Position numbers and translations under genes: made by a program
Assembly (NCBI GenBank): GCA_018296165.2
Contig: JACKQL020000034.1
Coordinates: 186,001 to 250,000, forward strand
Length of the DNA stretch: 64,000 bases
Direction: 5' to 3'
DNA from: Termitomyces sp. T153
Taxonomy: Eukaryota; Basidiomycota; Agaricomycetes; Agaricales; Lyophyllaceae
Shown here: positions 9,749-22,800 of the stretch, in pieces
How the letters are laid out: every line of letters begins with the position of its first letter
Numbering within the stretch: the stretch's first letter is position 1
The notes under the pieces: generated by a model
Databases searched by the model: none
What the model was told of the DNA's origin: nothing
What the model saw: the letters and a program-made list of their open reading frames with translations, nothing else

Positions 9749-10455
9749 ATGCCTACATCTATTCCAACCTTCACCAAACTCAATTCCCACAACTATAACT
9801 CATGGGTTGGTGAAATGGAAGCTTATCTTTGCTCCCAAAATGCCTGGATGCCTATCTCCATGCCTTCTTTGGCTCCTCAACTCTCTGAAAACCCTACATC
9901 AGAGGAAAAAAGAGAATACAGAGAATGGCAGAAAGAGGCTAATGTTGCATCTGGTCTGATTTATTTGATGGTGGAGGATGATCAAAGCATCCATCTCAAT
10001 GATTAAAGATCAACCAGACAAAATGTGGGAAGCCTTGAAGCAGATACACATGCAGCAATGCCCTGGCACATGCTTTAATGCCTATGATGACTTGTTCTTT
10101 ATTAGAAAAGGAAAGGAGGAGAATTTGCAGACTCTGATTAATAGAGTTGAAACTGCAATGAAGAAAATCCAGAATTTGCACCCTAAAGACTTTGATATTG
10201 CTAAATTGGACAATGAACTAGCATCTATAGCATTAATAAGGGTGCTTCCTGATGATTTCTCAGCATTTGTATCTACTCTCCTTCTCAAAGATGACCTGGA
10301 CAAGGCCAAAATCCATCAGGCCTTTGTTACAGAAACACAATGTCATTGTTGCTCTGATAAGTCTGCTGCTGCTATAATTGCTATGAGTGCTGCATTAGCC
10401 AAAGTTACTTGTGACTTTTGCACCTTGCAAAGCCATACACAAGCTAATTTCTATG
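9749..10455 (+). pseudogene. Copia-A copy 2 gag
   Basis: It begins with the same MPTSIPTFTKLNSHNY as copy 1. A 2-bp loss near 10004 (AATGATTAAAGA against AATGATTATAAAGA) shifts the frame after DDQSIHLND, and it resumes at KDQPDKMWEAL. The zinc knuckle starts (CDFCTLQSHTQAN) but its last cysteine is lost, because a deletion of roughly 0.5 kb joins the knuckle to GCTAPILES, the segment before integrase. The protease motif is therefore absent. Confidence 0.9.
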
Positions 10456-11224
10456 ATGATTGCACTGCACCTATTTTGGAATCTGCTCATCTTACTAGCA
10501 CATTACTACTACTTGATCTGACACTTTGGCACACAGATTTGCTCATCATAACTATGCTGATGTCAAAAAGATGATCAATAATAAGTTGGTAGTTGGTTTG
10601 GACTTGAATTCTGCTACAAAGCCTGATTCCATCTGTGAACCTTGTTTGGCTGGTAAAATGCACTCTAATCTCTTTCCTTCTTCCAGTAGCCATGCATCTA
10701 AACCATTAGAATTGATCCACAGCAATGTACATGGCCCTCTTCCAGTCACTGCAATGGGGGGCTATCATTATTGCATTACATTCATTGATGATTGCACAAG
10801 CTTTCAAGCTGTTATGGCTCTGAAGAAGAAAAGTGAAGCATTCAATGCCTTTAAGACATTCAAAGCTTATGCAGAGAATGCTCTAGATGCCAAAATCAAG
10901 GCTATACAAGATGATAAAGGTGGAGAGTACATGTCAAAGGAGTTTATTGCATACACTGATGCTTGTGGAATTAAAAGGAGGCACACAACTCACAACAGAC
11001 CTCAGCAGAATGGTGTTGCTAAGAGAGAGAGCAAACAGGACGCTCTCAGAGGACATCACTGCTATGCTTAATGAATCAGGTCTACCAGCCTCATTCTGGG
11101 CACATTGCCTTCATGCTCAGATTCACATTCTGAATCAACTTCCAACTGCATCTCAGTCAATTACTCCTTATGAGAGATGTAAGTGCAAACCAAATGTTTC
11201 TTATCTCAGAGTCTGGGGATGTAG

Positions 11225-11482
11225 TGTTAAAAATGAAAAGTGACCATACCAGGAATTGAACCTGGAACCTCTTGGGTATGTACTCCATATGATGCTCTAA
11301 CCACTGAGCTACATGGTTTAGTTACACAAGGAGCTAGGAAGTTACATATAAGTACCTTCTAGGCATGAGATGATTCTACTACTGTGATAATTGGCTCACT
11401 GGAAGGACTGGAGCACTAAACAGTGTTGTGTAGAAATCAGAGCTCTAAGCTGTCAGATGACTTGACCTGTCATCATCTGACA
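11225..11482 (-). mobile_element. solo LTR of tRNA-bearing miniature retroelement, copy T2
   Basis: A 258-bp copy inserted into the integrase region of Copia-A copy 2. The target TGTAG is perfectly duplicated (11220-11224 and 11483-11487), and removing the LTR plus one duplicate restores the Copia-A sequence GGGATGTAGAGCATATG seen in copy 1. This fixes both ends to the base and shows that T2 came after Copia-A copy 2. Confidence 0.96.
11241..11318 (-). ncRNA. tRNA-like sequence within LTR T2
   Basis: On the minus strand it has the A box TAGCTCAGTGG, the B box GGTTCAATTCC and a perfect T arm (CCAGG-TTCAATT-CCTGG). It is followed by CACTTTTCATT, so a T4 Pol III terminator comes one base after the 3' end. 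The acceptor stem has one mismatch (AACCATG). This copy has the best-preserved T arm. Confidence 0.8.
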
Positions 11483-11508
11483 TGTAGAGCATATGTCTAT
11501 ATACAAAG

Positions 11509-11719
11509 GGATAAGTGCTTTCAGCATGCCCACAGCTAGAAAGTCCATAAGGATAAGGACTTTCTTGTGTTCATGCCCATCCCCACTATATTGGGCTACA
11601 GTGTAAAATATGCAGATACTCATCAGCCAGTCTTCAAGTTCACTGAACTTGACTGACCTGGCATAGGCGGTAATTGTCTTAGATAGATCACTCTGCCTAG
11701 GCTTGAGTCTGTCTGTGAT
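11509..11719 (-). pseudogene. gypsy gag fragment as filler DNA
   Basis: Minus-strand translation gives LEDWLMSICIFYTVAQYSG and KKVLILMDFLAV, close to the gag at 14575-14670 (FADWLMSICMFYVAQYGG, KKVLIFMDFLAV). No LTR or target duplication flanks it. It replaces about 12 bases of Copia-A (copy 1 has CACAACTCTTTA here). It looks like a patch copied in during break repair. Confidence 0.8.
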
Positions 11720-13811
11720 CAGTCTCACATGGAAAAATGCATCTTCATTGGATATCCTTCTGGTTATAAAGGATGTTTATTTTACAATCCTGAGACTAAG
11801 AAGATTGTAATTTCTGAAAGAGCAGAGTTTGATGAGCACTTATTGCCTAGTTTGCACTTAACTAGGCCAGTAATACCTCCTACACCTCCTTTACTACCTG
11901 TAGATCTATCAGTCCTACCTGAAAGTGCATCCCCCAATCAAAGTGCAGTGTTTGAGTTACCTGCTCTTGAAAATGAAGAGGAAGAACCATCTGTTCTCCA
12001 AGTGCTAGGCTGTACCTCCTGCACATCCTGAGCTTCCTATACCTGCACGCCCTATAACACCACCACCAGCTGCTCCAGCACCTCCTAGACCATGCCCAAA
12101 TTGAGCTAGACACCATTCAGCTCAGCTACTAGAACCACCAGCTCAAATTCCTGCTCCTCCATCACCTCCCTTTGCTCTGAGATGCTCCAAATGCAATGTA
12201 CAGCCTCCAAGAGATTGGTGGGTAGTACAACATCAGTCCAGGACAGTTCTGATGAGGAAGAAGAGCAAGTCCAAGCTGAATTGGATCTGGAGTCTGATCT
12301 TGAACCTGATCCAGAACCACTTAACCCTGGTTTTGAGGATGTTCAATTTGGTGGAATGGCTACTTCCTCAGATCCTGGGACATTCAAGCAAGCTATGAAG
12401 TCTGTGGATGCTGAAAAGTGGTATCAAGCTGCAGTTGATGAGTATATCTCATTGGTAGCTAATGGGACTTGGGAGGAGTGTGACTTGCCTGAAGGCAAGA
12501 AAGCAATTGACTGTGAATGGGTGTTTTGCATCAAGCACAATGCAGATGGCTCAATTGAGCACTTTAAAGCTAGACTTCTTGCAAAGGGTTATGCTCAACA
12601 TCCTGGCATTGATTATAATGAAGTTTTTGCACCAACATTTCAACCTGCATCTTTGTGCCTCATCCTTGCTATTGCTGGCATAGAGGACATGGAATTGCGC
12701 TCTGTGGATGTCACTTCTGCTTTCCCCAATAGAGATCTGGAAGAAGATATCTATATGCTTCAACCAGAGTTTCAGAATAGAAAGAAGGTACTCAGGCTCA
12801 AGAAGTCACTTTATGGTCTAAAGCAAGCAGGCAGGCAGTGTAACAAGAAACTACATGGAGCATCATCAATGGGCTTCAAAAGACTTGAATCTGACTGCTC
12901 TATCTATCTCTCTATGTCAGAGGAGAAGTCAAGATCATTGTGCCCATCTATATTGATGACATTACACTTGCTTCAAAATCTACTGCTGTACTTGACTCTG
13001 CTGTTGATGACCTCAAAAAGCACTTCAAAATCCATGACTTGGGCCCTTCCCACTTCCTTCTAGGTGTTCAGATACACAGAAACCGCTCTAAACGCTCTAT
13101 TTCACTCTCACAATGTCAATACATTGTTGACATGTTGGAGCGCTATAAAATGAGCAATTGCAATCCAGTATCTACTCCAATGACACCTGGAATCAAACTT
13201 TCTAAAGCCATGGCACTACAGAATGAAGCAGAAGAGGAGGAGATGTGCAATATGCCTTATTTAAATGCAATTGGTTCATTGCAGTATTTGGCTACTAAGA
13301 CAAGGCAAGATATTTCTTATGCAGTCTCATGCCCTGGACACTTCAATTCCTCTCCAGGACCCAAGCATTGGGCTGCAGTCAAGCATTTATTGTGCTATTG
13401 TAAAGGCACAATGGATTACAGACTCCATTTTAATGCTGACACTGGCATTCAACCCTTTACTACATTCTGTGATGCCTCACATGGAGATTGTCCTGATTCT
13501 GGCTGCTCTACTTATTTTACATGAAATGGGATACTCTTTTACTGCTCCATCTCCCATGCTGATTGACAATCAATCTGCAGTCAGTGTTACTAAGAATCCA
13601 GAACACCATGGACAAATGAAGCACCCTGACCTCAGCTTCTATTGGCTCAGAGATGCAGTTGATCAGCAGAAACTCATTCCTCATCATATTCCTGGAACAG
13701 AACAAGTGGCAGATCTGCTCCACTTCCTCTACCCAAAGTGGAATTGTGCAGGCAGGGAATGGGCATTTACTAGCTTATTCAAGCTTGGAGATTGACTGGA
13801 TCAGGGGAGAG

Positions 13812-14127
13812 TATTAGAATTGCTTATTGCATTCTACTATGGATGATCAGCATTCACTTCAAGTTCATTTATCACATGTGTAGTCCACTTCCTTCATTTC
13901 TATTTAGTTTATCATGTATCTTCTTCCATGTGATTATCTTTCTATTCAATTCAATCACATGTACCTTCCATGTGATTGTCTTTCTATTCAATTCAATCAC
14001 ATGTATCTTCTATGTGAGTGTCTCTTTATTTTCAATCACATGTATCTTGCATGTGATTCCCTTTCTATTCAGTATCCTCCATGTGATTCCTTCTATAGTT
14101 ACATTACAGTATATATAGATAATGTAG
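13812..14127 (+). repeat. Copia-A copy 2 3' LTR (3'-truncated)
   Basis: The polypurine tract ATCAGGGGAGAG precedes TATTAGAATTGC; the first TG has become TA. The LTR ends early at ATAATGTAG, and gypsy-like sequence follows, so the last 100 bp or so are missing. Confidence 0.92.
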
Positions 14128-14540
14128 CTCCTGCAAACTGGTCTGGGAAAGACTTGCTGGCAGAAGAGACCCAGGATGGGGATCACTAGAAAGTGATCCT
14201 GTGTCTTCTCCTTTGTCTATGCCACACCATAGACCCCAAGAGTAAGGAGGAAGTGGTGGAGGCCTAGGAAGAGGACCACCTTTTCCTGGTTGTGGACCAC
14301 TGCCACCTCTGGGAGAAGGTCTGCCAGATCTAGGAGGACCAGATGAGAGCCCTCTTAGTGAGGATGATGGTGTAGGATGCAGAACTGACAATGCCACTGC
14401 AACATTGTGATGCTTTGCAACTCCAGGAGTGGAGGAAGCCCACAAATATAATCATCAGACAATGAACAATTGTCTGAGGGTGGTGATGGAACAGTTGCTT
14501 GCAGTACACCTAGCTATACCAGAAGGACTCAAGCCCAGAT

Positions 14541-15443
14541 GGAGTGATTCATCAAAAACAATCCAAGTTTGCTGACTGGCTGATGAGCATTTGCATGTTC
14601 TATGTAGCTCAGTATGGTGGGGATGGGCACAATTGCAAGAAAGTCCTAATTTTCATGGACTTCCTAGCTGTAAGTGCACTGAAGTGGTATCTACAACATA
14701 TCATACATGTCAATAGGGCCCAGTCCCACTGGAGGTTTGAGGATGTGATCCTTGGACTGTACAACTGGTTTGTACAGCCTTTGATGATGCAAGATGCATG
14801 TGTAGTCTGTGACATGGTGTATGCAGTTGAAGAAGGAGTGCAAGGATTCTATGATGCCTTGCTTGACCATGTTCAAAACATGGCTGTGTTTCCTAACAAA
14901 TTTACCATTAGTGAGTGGTTCTTGGAGGGAATAAATACACTCTGACATGCTTTTTGCATTAATATGCAATGGTGGACTGGCTCCCAAAGTAAATACAGTT
15001 GAGGGGTTTGTCTTGGAGGCCAAAGCCTACAAGAGCAGCATTAAAATTGCTGTGCACTATTTAGAGTGCAGCAAGAGAAGTCAGTCAGAACAGCAGCTGT
15101 AATTAGCAGCAGCACAGTCCCTAGCAAGTAGGACTGCATCAGCCAAGTGAACAGAGGTGCCTGGACAGCATGGTCAGTCACAGCCATTGCAGTCAGCAAA
15201 GAGGCTAACTATATGCATGGCCTCAAGACTCTTGCTATCAAAAGCCAGTGTGGGCTTGGGGCCCTCCTGACCTGTGGTGGCAGTGCAGGCAGGAGAAAAC
15301 ATCTTGCTGCAGGGAGAAGTGTAGTGGCTATAGCATCTGGCCAACCCAGCAAGGATGCCAGGCAGTCTGAAAACTGCTATAAGTGCAGGAAGGCTGGGCA
15401 CTTTGCACATGAATGCAGGGAGCAAACTAAACCAGCTCTCTGA
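14541..15443 (+). pseudogene. gypsy gag with zinc knuckle
   Basis: Capsid region with FADWLMSICMFYVAQYGG, MDFLAVSALKWYLQ and FPNKFTISEWFLEGIN (14544-14945), matching the Retrotrans_gag fold of basidiomycete gypsy elements. After stops and frame changes, a CCHC knuckle appears at 15374-15415 (CYKC-RKAG-H-FAHE-C). The frame ends at 15443. It would have bound element RNA. It is broken by several stops between 14946 and 15140. Confidence 0.85.
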
Positions 15444-15769
15444 GTATTTGTGCAAGCAGCTCATACACCTGCTCTGTCAGATGTAAGGGAAGCCAATGAT
15501 CAGCAGGAAGAAGAGCCTGCTGAGGCCAATGCTAACAATGTGTTTGAGTCTGATGGGACTCAGGAGCATGGTGAGGAGTATGTTGAGTGAGAAACAAATG
15601 ACAATGAGTACTATATGTAGTAGTGATAGTGAGGGACTATCTGCCCTTACAAAGGCTCCTATTGGCAAGCATAGGGAAAAAAAACCTAGCAATGAGGTTT
15701 GCATGAGAAAAGTGCAGCTTGTGGCATCCAAGGATGCTATGAAATGCCCAATGCTGCCACCATGAGACA

Positions 15770-16205
15770 AAGAATGTCTTGTCACTTGGGTAGAAGTGAA
15801 TGGCCACAGAGCATGGATGCTGTGGGATTCAGGGAGTACCATCTCCAGAATCACCCCATCATTTGCACATGTGGCTGGGATATGAGTGGTACCATTGGTC
15901 ACCCCCATTACCCTGCAGCTGGGAAAGATTGAAAGTCATTCCATAGTAAACTATGGTGCCAGGGTTACCATGAAGGTCCCTGGCAAGATTTGCAATGTTT
16001 ATGTAGACATTGTAAATTTCAATTGCTACGACATGATTGTAGGGACACCATTCATGAGAACCCATAAGGTTCTCTTTGATTTCACAAATGACCAGGTGGT
16101 CATTGATGGAAGGGCAACTCCAGCTCATAAATTGGAGCTGGAGGATGCCAATGGCTATGCACAACATTTTTGCACAGTGGAGAAGCAGTGTGACAAGTGG
16201 CCTTG
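15770..16205 (+). pseudogene. gypsy aspartic protease
   Basis: Translation across two frames gives VTWVEVNGHRAWMLWDSGST (the catalytic DSG is near 15826-15834), SFAHVAGI, then VVPLVTPITLQLGKIESHS and NCYDMIVGTPFMRTHKV (15886-16206), the second retropepsin half. A TGA at the end of the first part (AGI then stop) splits it. The frame ends at 16203-16205. Confidence 0.82.
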
Positions 16206-16512
16206 ACTCCCTGGTGGACTCAAGCAGCCCACCATAGAGAAGGTAGTGGATGAGGATGAAGTTTGGGTGACTGAGAGTCTATCCAATGACCACCCATCTC
16301 CAAGCTAACAGAATGCAATATTCTGCATCCTTGACAGCAGTGGTACAACAAGTTCCAAGACATTGCCAATGGAACAAAGGAGGAACTTCCTCCTTGGCAA
16401 GAAGTAAAAAAGTAGCCTGTGTCTCGAGTAGCTAGTCTACAGAAGTTTACAGATAAAATCACTTTGCCTGGTGCAAATGCAACAACAAGAAAGTGTAGTT
16501 TCATCTGCATCA

Positions 16513-16890
16513 ATTTTTATATCCCGAGTCTGGTTAATTTCTGCAGGCTGAGTCGGGGACTAGCGCTTGTCGCCGCTACAGGATAAGTAATTAGCCACTC
16601 ATATATCCATGATGATCAGGTAATGGTAAGGCGGTCTGGCCTGAACCTGCCTTATATAACCTGCAGGCAGACATGTTACTCATGCTATGACATTATAAAC
16701 TGTTGATACTACTGGTATGAATACTGCTGAGCTTGTAGAGTCCAAGAATGAATGTATAGAAAAGAAACGAAAGCACAAGGATTGGTCAATGTAAAGATCC
16801 AAAGAATGTCTATAAGAAAGGAGACAGCTAAAAAATATCGAGTCCGTGTAAGATAATCATACTGACCAGCCAAAAGTATGGTTAAAAAAC
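16513..16890. other. 3' flank of the chitin synthase gene
   Basis: CpG reappears at about 16525 (CCCGAGTC, GTCGCCGC), marking the edge of host DNA. This stretch of roughly 370 bases should hold the chitin synthase 3' UTR and polyadenylation region on the minus strand. I see no other gene. Confidence 0.6.
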
Positions 16891-19800
16891 TCAAACTTGG
16901 CCAAGCAAAGCCTTGTCAATAGCTGCGTTAATGGTGGCTTTGCGTCTTGTCAAGTCCATGCCGAAAACCTCTTCCAATTGACGACGAATTTCGCGTTTAG
17001 TCACCGTATTGAGATCGGCGCCACGGAGAATATCTTGAACAGCCCGATCAATATCCACATCGGTTGGAGACCCAGGCATGTTGACATTGTCGGGACTGCC
17101 TGTGAGAGGCATAGGCATGTCGAGGTAGTTCGTTACAGGTCTTGAGGGGGCAGGTTGATGAAGTAAACTACCAGTTTCACCCATGCGGAGATTCGATTGT
17201 GGAGTGTTCCGCCCTGAATTATATCCCGGTGGGGGATGCATGCCTACCTGCGAAGGTGCTGGAGAATAACTTCGCGGATCGTAATAGGTTTCGCGGCCAT
17301 AGATAGAAGCGGTGTGAGACTCGGCATAGCCTTCTCCCTTAGCTTTCGCAGGGGGTACCCAGGAGCCAATACTGTGGTTCGACTCCTTGTCCCAGAGCTC
17401 GTTTTCCTGTGAACAATCGAAATCTTCATGCCAAACGAACTATACTTATGACCAATCGACGTACATAGTCAGTCCATGCTTTGAGTGGGATGGATCGAGG
17501 ATCGAATTTTCCCTCGTCCTGGAAAAGATGAGATAGAGATACAATAAATGAAGTAGCGAGTGCGCGTACGTGGACAATCATTTTCTTGCCTGATTCACCT
17601 AAGACAACACGTGTCTGACCCCATGAGAAATCATCCATCCTCCAAAACGAATATAAAGGAAGGAAGAAGGAGAAGGCAGGAATAGCGATAATGTAGAACG
17701 CCATCCATCCTATCATATCCCATTTACGCCTTAGAACGAAAACCGCCGCTTGCAAACCATAGATGGCCCCGATCAGAATCAACGCGAGTTTCGGAATAGG
17801 TTTGTCTTGCCCGACGACTTGGTATATCAGGTACGCGATCTGTGCGTTGATGAGGGACTTTAAACTCTGATGGATGGAAAAACGTACATAAAGAACGGTA
17901 ACGGGTTGCGTCAAAGTGGATAACAAATCTATCATGACGATAAAACGCATGGAGAAACAACAAAATCCGCAGAGCTGCTCCAAAAAGACCAATTCTCCGA
18001 GGTTGTGGACTGTGGAATTGATCCAGCGGCGGCGTTGTGACAGCAAGACCTTCCAGTCATCAGGAGCGACAGTGTAAGCATGGGCATCCCGAACGAATTG
18101 GGTTTTAAATAAAGGGAAGTGCTTGAGGAGGAGCGTCGTGAGATATCTGTCCTCTCCAAGATGAAGCAAATTCTTCATGTGCAGAGTGTCAACCCGATTC
18201 TCAGAGTAATCTTCGATTATTTGGTTGGAGATAAGGAGCGGTTTGTGGGTATCAGGCGTACGAAGGCGATAGAGCGTGAAACAACCAGGAAGACAGGTGA
18301 CGGAACCGAAAAGGCTTTCAAAAGCCTTCGCCATGTGATGAGAGATAAAATATTCATATACCTATTTTGGTAATCAGTTGAGTTAGGCTTAAACTGATAG
18401 CAAAGAAATTTACCTGCATCATAGTGATCAGAGACTGTTTGGCATTCGCCAACTCAGTTTCACCGCAAACACCCAAAAGTTTCTTGTCATGAATCATCCT
18501 GAATATTGGGATAAGGACTAATGAAACAACCCAATGAAGAAACAACTTACGCCGATATCAGTCTATTGACCGAGAAAGGATCGACCGTCGTATCGGCATC
18601 AATCATGAAAAGATACTCGTAGAAAGTCGGGTTGACGCCAATAACATTCTTGATCTGGTGGTACATTTCTAGTTCCAATGGACTCATAGGGGTGTTAAAG
18701 TGAACCTAGAGAGCACAGCATTACAACCTGTGAAAAATTGGACGTTCACAAACATACCTTATTCAGGAAACGCATGATCAACATCTGCGAATCTCGTTTA
18801 CCACGGTTTCCAGGTCGCGCTCTCTCTGTAGGTTTGCCAACTTTTGCGATGACGAGGTACGGGACGACGTGCCCCGCGCATTCGTATAGACCAGAATAAA
18901 CCTTGCCCATGTTATGTTGTTTTGCTCCTTCTCCCAGCGACAGGAAGCTAAGGGGCTCCGGATCGAGGTTCGGGTCCGCCCCAAGTATGTCGAGAACAAT
19001 TCTAGGAGTAGGACGATCATTCCCTGAGCCCACAATCATACCGTCACAGATAATCAGGAGGAGTTTGCGCTTATCATCATACTTCAACTGCGCCAAAGAG
19101 TCTATCGTCTTGCGCAACGATGCATCGCCTTCCGTATAACAAGGTACCTGGCAAATAACAAATTTGTCATGATCTTCGGGAGCGCGCGGAGCAGCGAAGT
19201 TGATAGAGGCCAAGAATTTGAAACCAATAACTGTAATCATGATAATCGATAAACTGAGCAAGAGGTATGTGGAAAACTGGCACTGCGTCGAATTGCGATT
19301 GTCGACTTGACCAATCGTGAACAGGTTTCGAAGACATATTTTCTGGCGGGCAAGAACAACGGGGTCAATCGTCAATCCATCAAGCTGCTTTGTTATGTCT
19401 TTCCCTGCATTGAACTTGAAGACGTCAAGGACAGATGAATCCATGAATTGCGTGTTTGTGGGAGGTGCTTGCATACCATATGGAGCCCTTACAGCTGGTG
19501 GACTTGTGATGTAATTGGTGACATCGTAAATGAGTCCGTTGTAGATACCAACAGAACGGCCCTGATTCGCCATGTTCCTGATTTCTTTAGGTGTGTAGCC
19601 AACAAAGCCTCGCCGAGCAGCATAACGCATGCGAACCATACTCTCAAAGTACCAATCAGGCCGCGAATCATTGGTGAAGGCACGAAAGTCATGGTAAACA
19701 GCGTTGGGGTCGGAAACGTTCCTCGAGTCCAAGATGACGTATGGGCTGACGTTACCATCAACACCATTGCAGAGCGCGCTGACCTTCAATTGTTCACAGC

Positions 19801-22800
19801 GTGAATACGAATTTTGAGACTTAGATACGACAAAAAACTCACTTGAACCGGAAAAAGATTGTCCGCTATTTGGCCACCGTACTTGAGTATAGCTGAGGAA
19901 GGGATAACGCCAATGACACGCTGGTGTTGAGCAGCAATAGTCGTCAAGTCAAAAACTTCTCCTCGGATAGCTGTCATAACATTGTTGGGTGACAGAGTAC
20001 TTGAGTGGGATGCGAGCTCGTTGATATTGAAGACATGTTCCGTGGGGCAAATGAGTAAGTTCAGGAATCCAATAACGAAAATGGCACAGGCGCATGCCAA
20101 CCAAATGAGAATATTAATAGCAAGCTTCTCCCTCCATGCCTGGCGTACGTCCATACGCTTCATCCTCCCGATCCACGATAAGAACGGTGATGGTATCCAA
20201 AATGTCAATATCCAGCACAATGCAACCCACTTTCTTCGAGCCGAACTCTCCTTAAGGACCTCTGTTGTCTCTCCATCCTGGATTTCTCCGGGTAATATTT
20301 CCTTGTCTGCCAACAGAGTCTTCTTATTCTCATTGTGGAACATGTTGCGGGATGGAGCATATGACTCGGAACCATAGTTCGTCATTGAGTCGTCGTGATC
20401 ACGCTGGCTGGTAAAGGGACTACGCCCATCGAAGTCCTCGCTGCGTAACGATTTGTTCTCTTCGTACTCATCGTAGATATCTGCCCGCTGGAAGGGAGAC
20501 GCATTATTGACGAGGGGAAGAGCTTGATTGGATACATTGTCTTGTTCATTATAGCCTCCCCAAGGTACGGGAGATACTTCGCCCGGTTCCATACCTGGTG
20601 TCAAGTAGGGAGCATAGGGATCATTGATGCCTCGCGAATTGAGTCCAGCATCCGCCTCTGCGTCCCGTAAATGGTTTCGCTTTTGTTCTTCAACGTCATG
20701 AGAGCGAACCTGATCTTCAAAAGTGTGGAAAGCCAGGTGAGAAAGGAAAACCTGGGCGAAAGATCAAAACAAAATTCCCTGGAAAATTCGAAAGGATATA
20801 CCTTGTGCTGGCCAACAACGAGGTCTCTTTCTGTCAATCCGAATGTCGTTCTCGCCTGTTGAATCTTGTCCAGCGCCTCACCCTCTGACAGATGTGCCGC
20901 TTCCAAACCAGCCGAATAGCGTTCGCAAAATTCCTCTGGAGTCATCCCGACCTCGAATACATTGATTGATCGCTTCGCAACTTCCACCAGTCCAACACTA
21001 CGTACTTGACCTTTCACACTCCTCCCTTCCAACTGATTTGGAAGTTGGGAATCGTTGGGATTGATACAAAACACGAACCATGCTTGTGCTTCATCCAGAG
21101 TCTCGAACAGCGTGTCCAACGCTGCCTTGAACTGACCCGCGACACAAGGGGTCCCTCCAGGGGAAACCTCTTCCGCCTCCTCCTTCTCATCGGCACCGTC
21201 TCCTCCCTCCCGAAGAGTTGGCAAACGCTTGATCGTATGTTTCCTGCGCGTGGACGGCGCACGTATAGGCTTTACCGCCTGTTGTGCAGCGACAATGGTA
21301 TCTTCATTCCTTGGATGTGCTTGTGTTGCAATGGCTTTGGCAGAGAAAAGGCCTTTGACAAAAGGGTTCATAGATCCCGAGCCTTCTTGGCCATCAGTGC
21401 CTCGGAGAAGTGAAACAAAGTCAGGATTGAGTGCATCAAGGTTACGAGCAAGGAAATTCTCAGAAGAATATGTAATTGGCCCATTGAAGTGGTGGACTGT
21501 AAAAGTGAGATTTCCGTTTCGGTCGCTGGAACCGGTTTTGAACGACGAGTGGTTGCCCCACCGCTTCTGGAATGCTTCGACCATGGTCTGATCGGTCTTA
21601 CGTGGAGCGCGACGCGCCTGGTCATCCATTATATGGATAACTCCGCCAGGCCTATGCTGCAGAAGGCGGACACACTCGGCATTATCAAGATATGAAACTT
21701 GTGGGACGAGGCGGGAAATACCCTCGCTGTTATATTCAGCGACGTGACTCTCAAAAAGCCTCTTCTGCGTCCAGCCCTGCAGTCGCTCGTTCGCAAAATT
21801 AACACAAAACTGATCAAGTGAATTGGCACGGCTAGTCATATTTTGAGGTCCGGGAAGATCGAAAAGTCCGATAAAAGTGGAGAAGTCATCTTTGCAAAGG
21901 CGCTGATTGATGTGTTCGTTGAGCCACGCAAATAAGAGGGAGTAAAGGTTCTTCGCAAGGTCGTCACGATTGTCCGAAGCGCCATCGGGGTCTAGAAAGA
22001 CTGTGCACAGCTCCTTCTTCATCAACTTGGTCTTATATGACAACGCTGACTCAAGTGCAGATGGCAAAACCCCTAAAAATTCGGCGACGACGTTCAAAAG
22101 ATCCGTGTTACGAACCACGGCAGCATCTTCGTTCCGACTTCGATCGATCGTGAATTCAAGATTGCCTAGATGCAATATGGCAGCGATGAGTTGGCATGTC
22201 TGCGCAACATGGCGTTTTGAGAGCCCGATGGTCTTAAGGGCAACCTTGAGCTGCTCAAACCGTAGTGCATCGTCATCTCGACCTCCATTCAACCTACCAG
22301 TGGCATTACGCTGACCAAGAAATCGGTAAGCCGTCCTATCAACGAGGTGAAGATGCTGTCTTTCTTCAGGAGATGCACCCGCGACGAGGTAGTAGAAGAT
22401 ATGGAAGTTGCGCTCGCCTGAAGGTGCACCAGAGATGCGATTTCGCTCCAGGTAATAGTCAAGTGTTTTGACACCACAGAGTCGGCCGCGCTCGCTAAAC
22501 TGCAGCTCGGTATATTTTCCAAAACGGGACGCATTAGGATTGAACAGAGTCCGAGCGTTTCCAAATGTCTCAAGCACGAACTCGGAGGCAGGAACCTGAG
22601 TAGCCAGTTTAGACCCCTTTTTTCCGGGATTACTGACGCTCAGTTCCAGTAACGCTTTGATCGCCAGACGACGGTTCTCTGACTTTCCGCTGCCCGTTTC
22701 TCCTCTGGAATAATTGAGACCATGTGTGAAGCAATAGATAGCACAACTACTTACCTGAATACTATAGTCTGATCCTGGGTCGTACGCCTCATGTGATAGT

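Larger units (their letters stand above)
10456..13795 (+). pseudogene. Copia-A copy 2 pol, interrupted
   Basis: Integrase runs from about 10526 with IHSNVHGP (first catalytic D changed to N), QDDKGGEY and, after a frameshift near 11025, the region that held the catalytic E. Miniature LTR T2 and a gag fragment split the C-terminal part, which resumes at 11729 (MEKCIFIGYPSGYKG). Reverse transcriptase (12182-13063, then 12940-13524 in another frame) keeps YIDD. A deletion near 13505 removes the middle of RNase H, which resumes at ILHEMGYSF and runs to TGA near 13793. Many arginines of copy 1 are cysteine, histidine or glutamine here, the result expected when CGN codons lose their CpG. Confidence 0.92.
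9050..14127 (+). mobile_element. Copia-A copy 2, decayed and invaded
   Basis: Plus-strand Copia-A with both LTRs truncated at their outer ends, so no target duplication survives. The order is 5' LTR (9050-9329), primer site (9330-9343), gag (9749-10455), pol (10456-13795) and 3' LTR (13812-14127). It has lost about 0.5 kb including the protease, part of RNase H, and nearly all CpG. Two foreign pieces sit in pol: miniature LTR T2 (11225-11482) and a gypsy gag fragment (11509-11719). Compared with copy 1 it is older and fully dead. Confidence 0.94.
14128..16512 (+). mobile_element. gypsy element, gag-protease half (Gy-D)
   Basis: Plus-strand Ty3/gypsy remnant lying between Copia-A and the host gene. 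It holds a gag leader with no clear frame (14128-14540), gag (14541-15440) and protease (15770-16205), and ends near 16512 where CpG-rich host DNA starts. No LTR, reverse transcriptase or integrase is present. The family differs from the chromodomain elements on the right: its gag reads WLMSICMFY and its protease WDSGSTISR. Confidence 0.8.

Noticed and set aside
14104..14445. Minus-strand proline-rich frame
   Set aside because: It is the complement of the gypsy gag leader region and overlaps the Copia-A LTR end.
17407..17464. Reading through this intron as coding
   Set aside because: Read-through meets a stop after [12 protein letters not shown]; splicing gives the family-typical join [12 protein letters not shown] with GT...AG ends.
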